From Fragilaria crotonensis (Eukaryota; Bacillariophyta; Fragilariophyceae; Fragilariales; Fragilariaceae): a DNA stretch of 64,000 nt. Every line of letters begins with the position of its first letter. Within the stretch, counting starts at the first letter, position 1. Below, in pieces: positions 45,121 to 54,821 of this stretch. A model generated the notes under the pieces. That model searched no databases, was not told the DNA's origin, and saw only the letters and a list, made by a program, of their open reading frames with translations. The translations under genes and the position numbers were made by a program. The stretch is from the NCBI GenBank assembly GCA_022925895.1, contig JAKSYS010000183.1, forward strand, positions 1 to 64,000. Reading direction: 5' to 3'.

Positions 45121-45123
45121 ATA

Positions 45124-45835
45124 ATTAAGTGTCCAGCCAGTTGCAAGCAACCTAATCAGTGACCCAGGAAACTACTTTTGCAGAAAGGGGTTTTATGCTT
45201 TGAACGTACAGGCCATCTGTGACAAATCACGACGTGTGCTGTGGATGAGTGCAGGTCATAAGGGTTCTACAGATGATTCTACTGCTTTTCTTGAAACGCA
45301 ACTCTTCAAGATTCTCGAGGACAGTTCCGATTGGCTTCACGAGAAAGGATATTTCTTGGTTGGTGATTCTGCGTACCCATTGATGGGTCACCTCATGGTT
45401 CCATACTCTGATGCCAAGTCCCTTTCTCCCGAAGATGCCTTCAATTTTTGGCATTCCAACAGCCGAATCCAAATCGAATGTACGTTTGGCGAAGTTGTGA
45501 TGCGCTGGGGAATTCTATGGAGGAAGCTGCTTTTTGACATTCAAGATGTCGGCAAGGTAGTAACTGCAGCAATGCTCCTTCATAATTTCTTACTAATTGA
45601 CGAACGAGAATCCGATCTTGGTTTCAATTCTGAAGATGCAGATTACTTTCGCAACTTCTCCCTCCGTGAACTAGATGAGCGTGCTGTCGTGTCGAGTAAG
45701 GCACCATCTGCAGTGGCAACAGCAGTCTGGGTCATTGCGAGGGTCGTCAAACACCTGCAAGGGGGGTGGCATTTCAAGATCAGCATCCATCGTTGTTGCT
45801 TTTTGTGCATTTGTGGCGTTACAGCGAGTGCATAG
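45124..45835 (+). pseudogene. Harbinger transposase, C-terminal catalytic part
   Basis: After the LINE the transposase continues with PGNYFCRKGFYALNVQAICD, GSTDDSTAF (second Asp), GYFLVGDSAYPLMGHLMVPY, and SRIQIECTFGEVVMRWGILW (catalytic Glu), then VTAAMLLHNFLL. All are standard DDE_Tnp_4 blocks in the expected order and spacing. The C-terminal 60 residues are not conserved. Because the LINE separates the first Asp from the rest, the enzyme cannot be made. Confidence 0.88.
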
Positions 45836-46058
45836 ATCTGTGCATAGTACATTCTGCTCCTCGGAGGGAGTTCAAGATATATTCTGTTTGCTTGTCAGAA
45901 GAGAATAACACTCCAGTTCACATCTTGGTCAAATTCTGCGGAGTCCTCTTTTCAGTGTTTCCAACCGTCATAACGAATCAGCCGCAAAAACGGCGTGCAA
46001 AGCGTGCGGTTGCAAGTGATTTTTGCGGCTAAACCTGCAGCGATTGGAAAGGGCCTTA

Positions 46059-46816
46059 GAGCATGCGCACCGGTAGCGCTATTTTGTAGCGTCTTTAGAA
46101 ACTTAAGGTGTCTTTAGAAACCTATTTTGGATATTTCGGAAATGTCCTGTGTGGGTCCTATCCCACACCTGTAACGCTATTTTTTGTCAGATTCAAAAAC
46201 TGGCGCGGACCCGTGCCCAAAATTACAAAGGTCTGACCCGCGCCCGCGCCTAATTACGAAGTATGATCCATACTTCACTCCGTTCTTAAAAATTATAGTG
46301 GGCACTGTCGTCTCTCGACGTATCTTGTCTCGAACTTTTATGAGGAGAACCACTACAGGAGCAGAAGACAATGGGGTATTGTACCTGGTTTGCGTGCAAA
46401 ATGTATGCCAAACTTCAGGGCTGAAGACATTGTCGTCGAATATACAGGAGGAAAAGAACATCCATGTTGATTGGTGTCATTTTTTGTTTTTTGTTTCCTT
46501 CCCAAGATATGACATACGGCGCACGATCGCACGATCGCACGATCGATGGAAGCAAGTCAATCGAAGTGATCAAATAGAGGAAATGCTGCAATCGAACTAA
46601 TCGAATAGGACATATTTCGACACGCTGCAATCTGACATTTGGTGACCAAACGCTATTCCAATGTCCACATGTGGACGTTGGAATAGCGTTTGGTCAGAAA
46701 ATTGCGTCGCAAAAGTTACAATGTAGCGTATCAGGCCCAACCGGTGGTTATAATTTTACGATTTTTCGGTCAGATCTGACAGAAATCAGAAAATAGCGTT
46801 ACCGGTGCGCATGCTC
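46059..46816. mobile_element. TTA-flanked MITE C
   Basis: Inverted termini GAGCATGCGCACCGGTARCG continue CTATTTT, with TTA at 46056-46058 and 46817-46819. The 758 bp interior has no transposase. It contains a 54 bp near-perfect palindrome (46643-46696) and GCACGATCGCACGATCGCAC repeats at about 46520. Confidence 0.85.
46643..46696. repeat. 54 bp near-perfect palindrome
   Basis: TGACCAAACGCTATTCCAA (46643-46661) is exactly inverted at 46678-46696. The centre GTCCACATGTGGAC is itself palindromic. Only the pair 62/77 mismatches. It could form a cruciform, or be a very small foldback element inside MITE C. Confidence 0.9.
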
Positions 46817-47142
46817 TTATCTGTGGTAACAGGTAAGACAGCAGGGGTTCCTATGGGTCGAGTATGCATAACCCCTGCGGCTGTGCTTAAAAATAGATTT
46901 TTGATTTGGCATATGTTTATATGGTATATACCGTAGTACTGGTACTTGTACGTGTCTGCAAGGTGTAGAAGTGAATTGAAACCTACGCTGCACTGGACTG
47001 AGATGCCATCGTTGTACTGTGCTACCGTGAGGTCATCCATCGAAATGTGAAACATGATACGCTGTACTGACCGGTCTCTAACTAATTTCGTACGAACTAC
47101 GCGACAAATGAGCTCTGGAATGTCAAATGCCATTTCTGACAC
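46786..47142 (-). CDS. Hypothetical 115-118 residue frame
   Basis: A frame with ATG at about 47133 (MAFDIPELICRVVRTK) runs through the host segment between MITE C and Copia-B and ends inside the MITE terminus. No domain, paralogue or splice evidence supports it. It lies downstream of the P5 3' end. It may be chance. Confidence 0.15.
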   Translation of the reverse strand: MSEMAFDIPELICRVVRTKLVRDRSVQRIMFHISMDDLTVAQYNDGISVQCSVGFNSLLHLADTYKYQYYGIYHINICQIKNLFLSTAAGVMHTRPIGTPAVLPVTTDKSMRTGNAIF

Positions 47143-47376
47143 GTTCGACGAGTGTGTCGTTCATATGCATACGATCGAATGCCGAATTTACTGTACCTGG
47201 TAGCTTATAATTTCTCAGAACGTACTTTGTGTGAAGCCTTCCTACAGTAATTTTCTTACAGTACTACGTACTACATCCTACGATTAGAGTATCATCTCCG
47301 GTGATAGTCTCAATTAAGTGTAATGAGCGATGAGCGATGAAAGATTCGGCCATTTTTCAGAGAGGAGGGGCGTCTG

Positions 47377-47708
47377 TGTTGGGAAAGAACAACCGATTAC
47401 GCGCGACATCGCACCTCCGGGTGCAAATGAGGTTGCGAAAGAACAAGTAAAAGGTAAAGACGAGATACGTGACCTAACGTGGGCCGACATAGTGAAAATG
47501 CCCCCGCGTGAAACGAAGCAGAACGTACTACGAGGAAGAGAAGGTAAAAAAAGGATAAGTTTCGAGCGCACTTTCTCGCAACAATCCCGTTAGTAGAACC
47601 GAAGTTTGATTGACTTCCGACTGCTATCAACATTGTCTACACCGCCTGGAAAAGCAATAAGGAGTTAAACGCTCCATCATATTGTAGGCGGAATAGCTAT
47701 TTGCAACA
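47377..47708 (+). repeat. Copia-B 5' LTR
   Basis: The 332 bp LTR has TG...CA ends. It carries an open frame (DLTWADIVKMPPRETKQNVL) that in the 3' LTR forms the end of pol. The following sequence TTGTTGCGAGAAAGG (47709-47723) would be the primer-binding position. Confidence 0.92.
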
Positions 47709-47790
47709 TTGTTGCGAGAAAGGTACAATTCCTGTATTTATACATCAGACGCATTTTCACTAACGTATCGTTCCTGCCCAAACCCGATTA

Positions 47791-48675
47791 ATGGAAGACA
47801 GAAGCTTCGAAGAGCTTGTTGAGGAACTACGAGAACTGAAGATCAAGGAAGCAGAGCTTACCGTCAGAATCGAGCACGCAAGACTAGCAAGAACAGAGAG
47901 GGCCGTCGCAACAACCGCTCCACCGCTCGAACGTACGTTTTTCACAAACGGTTTCAGGCCGGGCGATCGCGTTCGCGTCACGAACAAGGTACGGAAGCCA
48001 GCAACTGCGGGGCCAACGTGGACCGAAGCTAGGGAGCGCCTGGCCACAGTAACAAGGGTCATTCCCGATCAGGTTCACATTCTAACGGACAACGGAACCA
48101 AGACCTGGCGAGCCCCAAATAACCTGAAGCAGATATTCGACTCGCACTAGCCAGCATGAGCAGCAACAGCAGTACCGCTGCCGACACCACCACCAGCGGT
48201 CTAACAACCGACACTGGACGAAGCAACCCCCCGGGGCGGACGGGAGGCCGCGGCAGAGGGCGCGGAGGCAGAGGAGGCGGACGCGGACACGCTCGCTCCA
48301 CCGCTTCCAGGCCCAGGAGTAGCGGTTTCAAAGGCACGACCCCGGAGATGAACGGGAACGTTTTTGAGTGTTATGATGAGCAGACGGATCGTAGGCAGTA
48401 CATGAAAACGCTCGAGGCTTTGGAGGGATACGCGAAGAAGACCCTTAAATACGCCGAAGACCTGTCCCCACTCTTCGCATCCGAGATGAAGCTACCTGTA
48501 CTGGAGAAACCAGCGAGGCCAGGTGAAGAGGCTGACGAAACGGACATCGCAATTTGGAACGAGGACGTTCGCGACTATGCGAAGAGGAAGCGCGTTCTCC
48601 GAGGGAACCTCGCTGCGATCCACGCGGTTATTTGGGGACAGTGTAGCGAATCCATGAAGGCGAAAGGCCTGACAT
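47791..48675 (+). CDS. gag: Copia-B gag region (two frames), truncated
   Basis: The first frame (47791-48150, 119 residues) begins MEDRSFEELVEELRELKIKE, a coiled coil. It then has RPGDRVRVTNKVRKPATAGP and RLATVTRVIPDQVHIL, an SH3-like small barrel typical of this diatom Copia lineage. The second frame starts at 48156 (MSSNSSTAADTTTSGL) with a Gly/Arg-rich stretch (GRGRGGRGGGRGH), then a gag-like helical domain (QYMKTLEALEGYAKKTLKY; IHAVIWGQCSESMKAKG). At about 48675 it runs out of register into integrase sequence, which marks the deletion. The two frames are 5 nt apart. Confidence 0.75.
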
Positions 48676-51600
48676 TGCTACCCTCAAGGGCAAGACCACA
48701 CGTGCCGGCACCGCCACGCACACGCCTGCGTTCGAATCCGTTCCTCTGCCCCCTCCGGTGCTCGAACACCACCGCGACGTCGTACTGTGCGTTGATTTTT
48801 TCTTTGTCCAAGGCCATCCGTTTCTTCACACCATCTCGCGCAACATCCAGTTCCGCACAGTCAGCTCCGTCCCTGACCGCACACATTCTACAATGGTGAA
48901 AGAAATCCAGGCCATCCTCCGCCTCTACGCCGACCGCGGTTTCCGCGTGCGCACCCTCCATGTTGATCACGAGTTCGCCTGCGTCCGCAACGACATCTCA
49001 CCAGTTCACCTTGACGTCGTCGCCCCCGACAGCCACGTTGGGGAAATTGAGCGCTCCGTTTGCACCGTGAAGGAGCGCCTCCGGTCCACCGTCCACGGTC
49101 TCCCTTTCAAGCGTTTGCCCAAGCTCATGATCGTCCACATGGTGGCCGACGCTGTACGCTGCCTCAACATGTTCCCCGCCGACAACGGCGTCTCATCTTC
49201 CCTGAGCCCCCTTTCCATCGTGACCGGCGTCCCGCCTCCCGACTACGCGTCTCTTCGTCTCGAGTTTGGCTCCTATGTCCAACTTTTCCAAGACCATTCC
49301 CCGTCCAACACCATCGCTGCCCGCACCCTCGGCGCCATTGCCCTCACCCCGACTGGCAACGCGCACGGCGACTACCACTTCCTGTCGCTCGCGTCCGGTT
49401 GTCGTGTCTCCCGACACCGCTGGACCGCCCTCCCGATGACCGACATTGCTATCGCTCGTGTCGAGACCCTCGCCCTTCACGAAAAGCAGCCCCTCATTCA
49501 GGAGGATGGCCTCGTCGTTGAATGGCGCCCAAACCAGCCCGTTGACGTTGACGAATACGACCGCGACTACGTTCCCCCCCTTCGCGATGATGTCGATGAC
49601 CCCCTCCTCGCCGCCGATTATCCCCCCCTTGACCCGACCGAATTGGCTGATCTTCGCGCCGATGCTGCTCCTCTCGATGATGCCCCTTTTCCCGCCGTCG
49701 CGTTCGAGGACCAAGGAGCGCACATACCGCAGCCCGACGCTAACCCCGCCATCAACAATCGGCAACAGGAACCCTATCCAGCGTTTGACGAAACCAACGA
49801 GCACAATGATTCATCTGCATCCTACGAGGAAGACGACGAGGAAGACGCCGACGAACACACCTACGACGACACAAATGGGGACTACACAGCACAAGAAGAC
49901 GACGAAGGCTACGAACAGGACCATGACGAACCACACGTCGACGCAGACGCAGATTTTAACCACGATGACGCCGCACTACTAGGAGACGACAACGACGCAC
50001 ACGACGGGCGCCTCCAAGATGATACGAACGCGGCGGAGCAAGGAGCGAACACGACCACCGGTACGGACCAAGGAGCGGCTTTACAAGCCAGATACAACTT
50101 TCGGAACCGAGTTGACAGTACCGCCAGGCGATTCAGAACTGCCATGGATGAACCATTCAACAACAAGTCGTACTTCCCGCCAACTCAGCTTTTATACGCT
50201 GGCGGCGACATTTTTTGCTACATCATGGACATGTGCGCGACTGACCCTGAGTTTGCCTACACCATGACACAGATGTCTGCCAATGCAGGGATAAAAAAGC
50301 ACGGAAGAAAGGCAATGGAGGCTTTAATGGCCGAATTCGCTCAACTCGAGGACCTAACTGCCTACGAACCGCTTGACCCCACAAAGCTGACCAGGGCCCA
50401 AAGAAATCGGCCCTCAGAGCCATAAATCTGATCAAGGAGAAACGGTGCGGAAAGCTAAAAGGACGCACTGTTGCAGACGGACGAGCACAGAGGACACTGT
50501 ACGACAAATCAGAAACTGCATCGCCAACGGTGGCTACGGACTCCCTCATGATATCGATTGCGTGCGACGCTCGAGAACGACGTGACGTTGGCACCGCCGA
50601 TATCGCCGGGGCATATCTAAAAGCATACATGAAGGATTTTGTAATCATGAAGTACACGGGTGCGTCCGTAGACATATTATGTGAGATGAACCCCAGGTAC
50701 AAGGTTTTTGTAACCGTCGAGAATGGGCAGAAGGTCATATACGTGCGACTCATCAAGGCCTTATATGGGTGCGTACAGTCTGCCCTCTTGTGGTACGAAA
50801 TGTTTCATTCGTACCTTGCTGAAATTGGTTTTGAGTTGAACCCATATGATCCGTGCGTAGCAAACAAGATCATAAATGGTAAACAATGCACCATCGCGTG
50901 GTACGTCAACGACATGAAAATTTCACACGTCGACCCGAACGTTGTCACCGACGTGATTGGACAGATCGAAGACCGTTTTGGGAAGATGACCGTCACCAGA
51001 GGTAAGGAGCACACGTTCCTTGGAATGAAGATTTTGTACAAGGAGAACGGAACTGCAGAGATCACAATGCGAGACTACTTGGAGGAAGCCATCGCAGACT
51101 CCGGGTTGGACATAACCAGGAGCGCTTCCACGCCGGCCAGGAGAGACTTGTTCGAGACCGATGCCACCGCACGGGCCCTAACGAAGAGGGACGCCGAGGT
51201 TTTTCATAGCGTGGCCGCCAAGCTTTTATACGTATCCATCCGTGCGCGCATGGACATACTGCTCCCCGTCATTTTTCTGTGCACGCGAGTGTCCAAAAGC
51301 ACGGAGCAGGACCGGGCCAAGTTAAAGCGAGTGTTGGAGTACTTGAAGGGGACTCTACATCTCAAGTATACGATTGGCTCTGACGACATGGGAAAAATCA
51401 GGACCTGGGTGGACGCATCGTACGCAGTTCACCCCGATATGAAGAGCCACACCGGCGGCCTACTATCGTTCGGAACCGGCGGATTAGTCTGCAAGTCAGG
51501 CAAGCAGAAGCTTAACACCAAAAGTTCCACTGAAGCGGAGCTAGTCGGAGCCAGTGACTACTTGCCTAACTTGATATGGGTACAGAATTTCCTCAAAGGA

Positions 51601-52122
51601 CAGGGATACAAGGTGACAGAGAGTACGCTACAACAGGACAACGAAAGTGCAATCAAGGTGGAGAAGAACGGACGGATGTCGGCTGGACAGAAGTCTAGAC
51701 ACATCGACGTTAGGTATTTTTGGATTAAAGATCGGGTGGAGTCAAGCGGAATCACTATACAGCATTGTCCCACCCTCGAGATGTTAGCGGATTTTTTTAC
51801 CAAACCTCTACAAGGAAACCTGTTCCGCCGCTTCCGCGACGTCGTGCTAGGGTACAGTCACATCGACACCCTTCGGCGCGACCCCGCCGTACCGTTCGAG
51901 GAGCGTGTTGGGAAAGAACAACCGATTACGCGCGACATCGCACCTCCGGGTGCAAATGAGGTTGCGAAAGAACAAGTAAAAGGTAAAGACGAGATACGTG
52001 ACCTAACGTGGGCCGACATAGTGAAAATGCCCCCGCGTGAAACGAAGCAGAACGTACTACGAGGAAGAGAAGGTAAAAAAAGGATAAGTTGCGAGCGCAC
52101 TTTCTCGCAACAATCCCGTTAG
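48676..52122 (+). pseudogene. pol: Copia-B pol: integrase fragment, RT with YVND, RNase H, LTR-encoded tail
   Basis: The frame PDIATLKGKTTRAGTATHTP (48676 on) leads into the integrase core (VLCVDFFFVQGHPFLHTIS; LHVDHEFACVRND; HVGEIERSVCTVKERL). A long acidic Asp/Glu linker follows to 50425. One frameshift near 50400 precedes the RT (DVGTADIAGAYLKAYMKDF; WYVNDMKISHV; FGKMTVTRGKEHTFLGM) and RNase H (TWVDASYAVHPDMKSHTGG; SSTEAELVGASDYL; QDNESAIKVEKNG). The RT active-site YVDD reads YVND, losing a metal-binding Asp. The last 72 residues are encoded by the 3' LTR and end SQQSR at 52122. From 48700 to 49700 codons strongly end in C. Confidence 0.88.
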
Positions 52123-52237
52123 TAGAACCGAAGTTTGATTGACTTCCGACTGCTATCAACATTGTCTACACCGCCTGGAAAAGCAATAAGGAGTTAAACG
52201 CTCCATCATATTGTAGGCGGAATAGCTATTTGCAACA
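51906..52237 (+). repeat. Copia-B 3' LTR
   Basis: This LTR is the same length as the 5' LTR, with one clear substitution (TTTCGAGC in the 5' copy, TTGCGAGC here). It encodes the pol C-terminus on the plus strand. On the minus strand it supplies the last codons and stop of the interrupted P5 gene. Confidence 0.92.
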
Positions 52238-53893
52238 GTCTGACAAATTCCCATCAGGTTTGCAATATGAAAGGTAAAACAACGTCAACGGTGGCGATGT
52301 ACACGCCAAAATGGGGACAACGTAACCAATCCACACGTCATAAACGTCATACAACGCTTGAAGCTGGTATGTCCATTCTGGTTCAGTTGCGTCAAAGGTG
52401 AGAAGGAATCTCTCATCGTACTTTTCGATAATCGAGTGGTGGTTCATGGCATATGTAAAAAAATACTTCTTCTCATCCTGCACAACAATAGAAATGTACT
52501 TCTCCTTCACAACATCGTCAAGCTGTAGAATGAATTCAAATGCCAAAGAGTTCAGCACCATGTCAAGGGGATCCGGCGTTGCGAAGACAATGAAAAGATT
52601 GATGCCGTACACGAAAACTTCATACCACACGTCCATAAAGTGGTCAAGGTAAAGGGCCAGGACCACATCAAGATTGTTGATGAAGTGGACACCTCCTTCC
52701 GACCAACGCATAAAGTGTTCCGAGAAACTGTTCGCATAGCTCCTGAAAGGGCCCGCTCTTAATGTGACATAGTGTTCGCTAGTCTTGCTTTTCAACAAAA
52801 ACGAAATTCTGACGAGGTAAATGCACCCGATGGCAAATGCAACAACCCTTGGCAATGTGCCGGCGCTATTCGGGCAAAAACTGGGTATGCTGTAAGTTTG
52901 TTGAGCGTACAGAAGTAGAAGAATCGGAAGCATCAACTGTGCGACAAGGACAAGGGTGAGAAGACACCAAACGAAGAGGTAATTCCACAGATTCTCCTTG
53001 TTGTGCATGAGCATGATAGTCAACATTCCAATGTCCGAGTGAGACTTCATGAATTCCTGCCACTTTTCTGATCGGTTGGCATTGGTAACGGCAACTGCGC
53101 GAACCCAAGCCAAGAAAACCTTGATCATTGCTTCATTGGGTTCGGCCCTGGCCGAAAACCTAACGTTTTCCAAATCTGCTAAAGCGACTTTTGCAGCTTC
53201 AACAGCATCAGATGCAGCAAACTGGCGACTTAGAGCTTCCACCTCCGCAGTGGCTTTAGCGGGCCCGACGACCCGATTGAATAGTGTGGACAAGGCGTCA
53301 GAGTCGCCACGATAATAGTATGCCCTTTGCACTGTATGTGCGAGTGCCGCGAGTTCATTGGATTTAGAGGCTTCGGCTGCAGCCTCAGCGGCCTTGCTTT
53401 GGGCTGTAAGGGCTCCGTCGACGGCCTCAATGAAAGGAGCAGCAGCTTGGGCATCGGCTTCTATAAATGCTGCCAATGAGGCAGCATGGGGATCACCGTC
53501 TCCCTGAGCAGCAGCTCCCTGAGCAGCAGCTTGGGGGTCGCCGTCTCCCTTAGCAGCAGTTTGAGGATCGCCGACTCTGAAATCAGAAGCGCCGAGATCA
53601 TCGTCTCTATCTTCTGGAGCTTCGGGAGCAACGTCTCCGAAATCGGGAACTTCGAGATCAGCGTCTCCGCCATCAGGAGCGTCGAGATCATCGTCTCCGC
53701 CATCAGCAGCTTCGAAATCATCGTCTCCGCCATCAGGCGCTTGGGGATCAGCGTCTCCGCCATCAGCAGCTTCGAGATCATCGGCTCCGCCATCGGGAGC
53801 TTGGGGATCAGCGTCTCCGCCATCAGCAGCTTCGAGATCAGGGGCGTCATCAGCGTCATCATCAATTTGGATTCGAGGGTCGACACCGTCCAT
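52226..53893 (-). CDS. P5: family P membrane protein, C-terminus altered by Copia-B
   Basis: An uninterrupted 555-residue frame from ATG at 53893 (MDGVDPRIQIDDDADDAPDL). About fourteen 10-residue acidic repeats (ADGGDADPQAP type) occupy residues 20-150. An Ala-rich region follows, then KWQEFMKSHSDIGMLTIMLM, membrane segments (LLTLVLVAQLMLPILLLLYA; VVAFAIGCIYLVRISFLL; VFVYGINLFIVFATPDPLD), AFEFILQLDDVVKEKYISIV, and a final segment ending LFYLSYCKPDGNLSD. The last residues CCK and the stop come from the Copia-B LTR. On the far side of the element (47371 down) the original codons read APPL then TGA. It is the longest and best preserved member and faces F3c head to head. Confidence 0.85.
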   Translation of the reverse strand: MDGVDPRIQIDDDADDAPDLEAADGGDADPQAPDGGADDLEAADGGDADPQAPDGGDDDFEAADGGDDDLDAPDGGDADLEVPDFGDVAPEAPEDRDDDLGASDFRVGDPQTAAKGDGDPQAAAQGAAAQGDGDPHAASLAAFIEADAQAAAPFIEAVDGALTAQSKAAEAAAEASKSNELAALAHTVQRAYYYRGDSDALSTLFNRVVGPAKATAEVEALSRQFAASDAVEAAKVALADLENVRFSARAEPNEAMIKVFLAWVRAVAVTNANRSEKWQEFMKSHSDIGMLTIMLMHNKENLWNYLFVWCLLTLVLVAQLMLPILLLLYAQQTYSIPSFCPNSAGTLPRVVAFAIGCIYLVRISFLLKSKTSEHYVTLRAGPFRSYANSFSEHFMRWSEGGVHFINNLDVVLALYLDHFMDVWYEVFVYGINLFIVFATPDPLDMVLNSLAFEFILQLDDVVKEKYISIVVQDEKKYFFTYAMNHHSIIEKYDERFLLTFDATEPEWTYQLQALYDVYDVWIGYVVPILACTSPPLTLFYLSYCKPDGNLSDCCK

Positions 53894-54821
53894 GATCTAT
53901 TGCCTCCGATTCAATTCCACGGTACTTTTGACGTTGATGCCAATGAATATTGTCCTCGCAATTTTGCGTTTGAAACACCACTTAGAATGTGCTTTCAACC
54001 GATGATTAATAGTGTATCATGCAAAGAGTGTAATCTCATGCATCGTCAGATTTAAGCCTGCTGCGATAAGAGCGTTCGGCCTCCGATTTCACAGCCGTTC
54101 CGTCAAGTCTCTGATCATACAGAACTGGACACTGGAGTGGTTTGGTCTTCTCCGTCAATCAATCATGTATTACTCTGCAATCAGGAGTGCTTGCTCTCCA
54201 CTCCTTGACAAAGTATGAATCGAGGTATGATATCAATTGAAGATTTATGAGGCTTCACTTCCAGTTGATGGTGCTCCAACATCGCGGAACATTTTAAAAC
54301 CACTTTTTTTGTCTATGTACACGTGACATATATGGGGATCAGATGCGTTGAGTTTTTTACCTCGTTTTTCTGATATCATACACAATACAGGCTGTGACGC
54401 TGCATCATGTCATCATGTCGTATCATGATAGTACTCGGTGCTCCAGTGCTGTACGCCGGAGTAGTCATAAATACGATTGGTACAGTAGCAATACTAACGG
54501 TAGATTACTTTAGACTTAACTCGGAGTAGACTCCATCAGAGTGCTCGGAGTATACTGTACTTTGAGTACAGTAGCTTGTCGGTTCAGTGCGATTGCAACA
54601 ACGGGAACCCAGACGAATACATCGCTTTTCGAAGGTATGTGTTATGCGGTCTCCACTGCCCGCATTCCCTATTCAGTCCTAGCCGCGAACGCATCTCCAT
54701 CACTCGAGTCTGTAGAACTGTTCTTGCCATCAAGACATTTGGCATCAAGGTTGGAGAGAAGGAAGCGTGATTCGAGGACATCCCTTCGATTGAACCTGCA
54801 CAGGTAGCTGTTTGTTGCACA
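53894..54821. promoter_or_regulatory. Head-to-head spacer between P5 and F3c
   Basis: This is the complete, uninterrupted form of the divergent spacer (928 bp), shared with 30684-31373 plus 32788-32983. It contains GTACTTTGAGTACAGTAG (about 54556-54573), the empty form of the Copia-A target region (about 54500-54520) and no insertion. Short frames in the last 280 bp are not supported as genes. Confidence 0.45.

Larger units (their letters stand above)
41996..46055. mobile_element. PIF/Harbinger transposon with interrupted transposase
   Basis: The 4,060 bp element has inverted ends GGCCC(G/T)TTCCAATCGC, continuing CTGCAG(A/G)TT(C/T)AGCCGC. TTA lies at 41993-41995 and 46056-46058. It encodes a DDE_Tnp_4-type transposase in two parts, separated by a LINE, and holds a hAT MITE near its left end. 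About 28 bp units with TCAGCCGCAGAATTTTAGG are repeated nearly three times at 42500-42580. No Myb-like second protein was found. Without the inserts it would be about 1.9 kb. Confidence 0.88.
47377..52237 (+). mobile_element. Copia-B: Ty1/Copia element with 332 bp LTRs, internally deleted
   Basis: LTRs at 47377-47708 and 51906-52237 both start TGTTGGG and end GCAACA. They differ by one or two bases and are flanked by GTCTG (47372-47376 and 52238-52242). The internal region holds gag, then an abrupt junction near 48675 into integrase, then RT-RNase H. The C-terminal half of gag, protease and the integrase zinc domain are missing. Reading crosses into the 3' LTR. Near-identical LTRs mean recent insertion, although the element could not supply its own proteins. 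It lies in the last codons of P5. Confidence 0.93.

Noticed and set aside
43833-45128. Plus-strand frames opposite the LINE RNase H frame
   Set aside because: They are shadows of the minus-strand coding sequence; they have no recognisable domain and cross the LINE boundary.
49060-49982. Alternative frames over the Copia-B integrase and acidic linker
   Set aside because: They are produced by GC-rich codons and low-complexity Asp/Glu coding; the integrase motifs lie in another frame.
53461-54055. Long open frames on both strands over the P5 repeat (for example a plus-strand frame 53486-54055)
   Set aside because: The 30 bp unit is a multiple of three without stops in several frames, so all frames stay open by repetition. 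Only the frame joined to the membrane domain is conserved outside the repeat. The same holds at 2273-2963 and 59466-59946.
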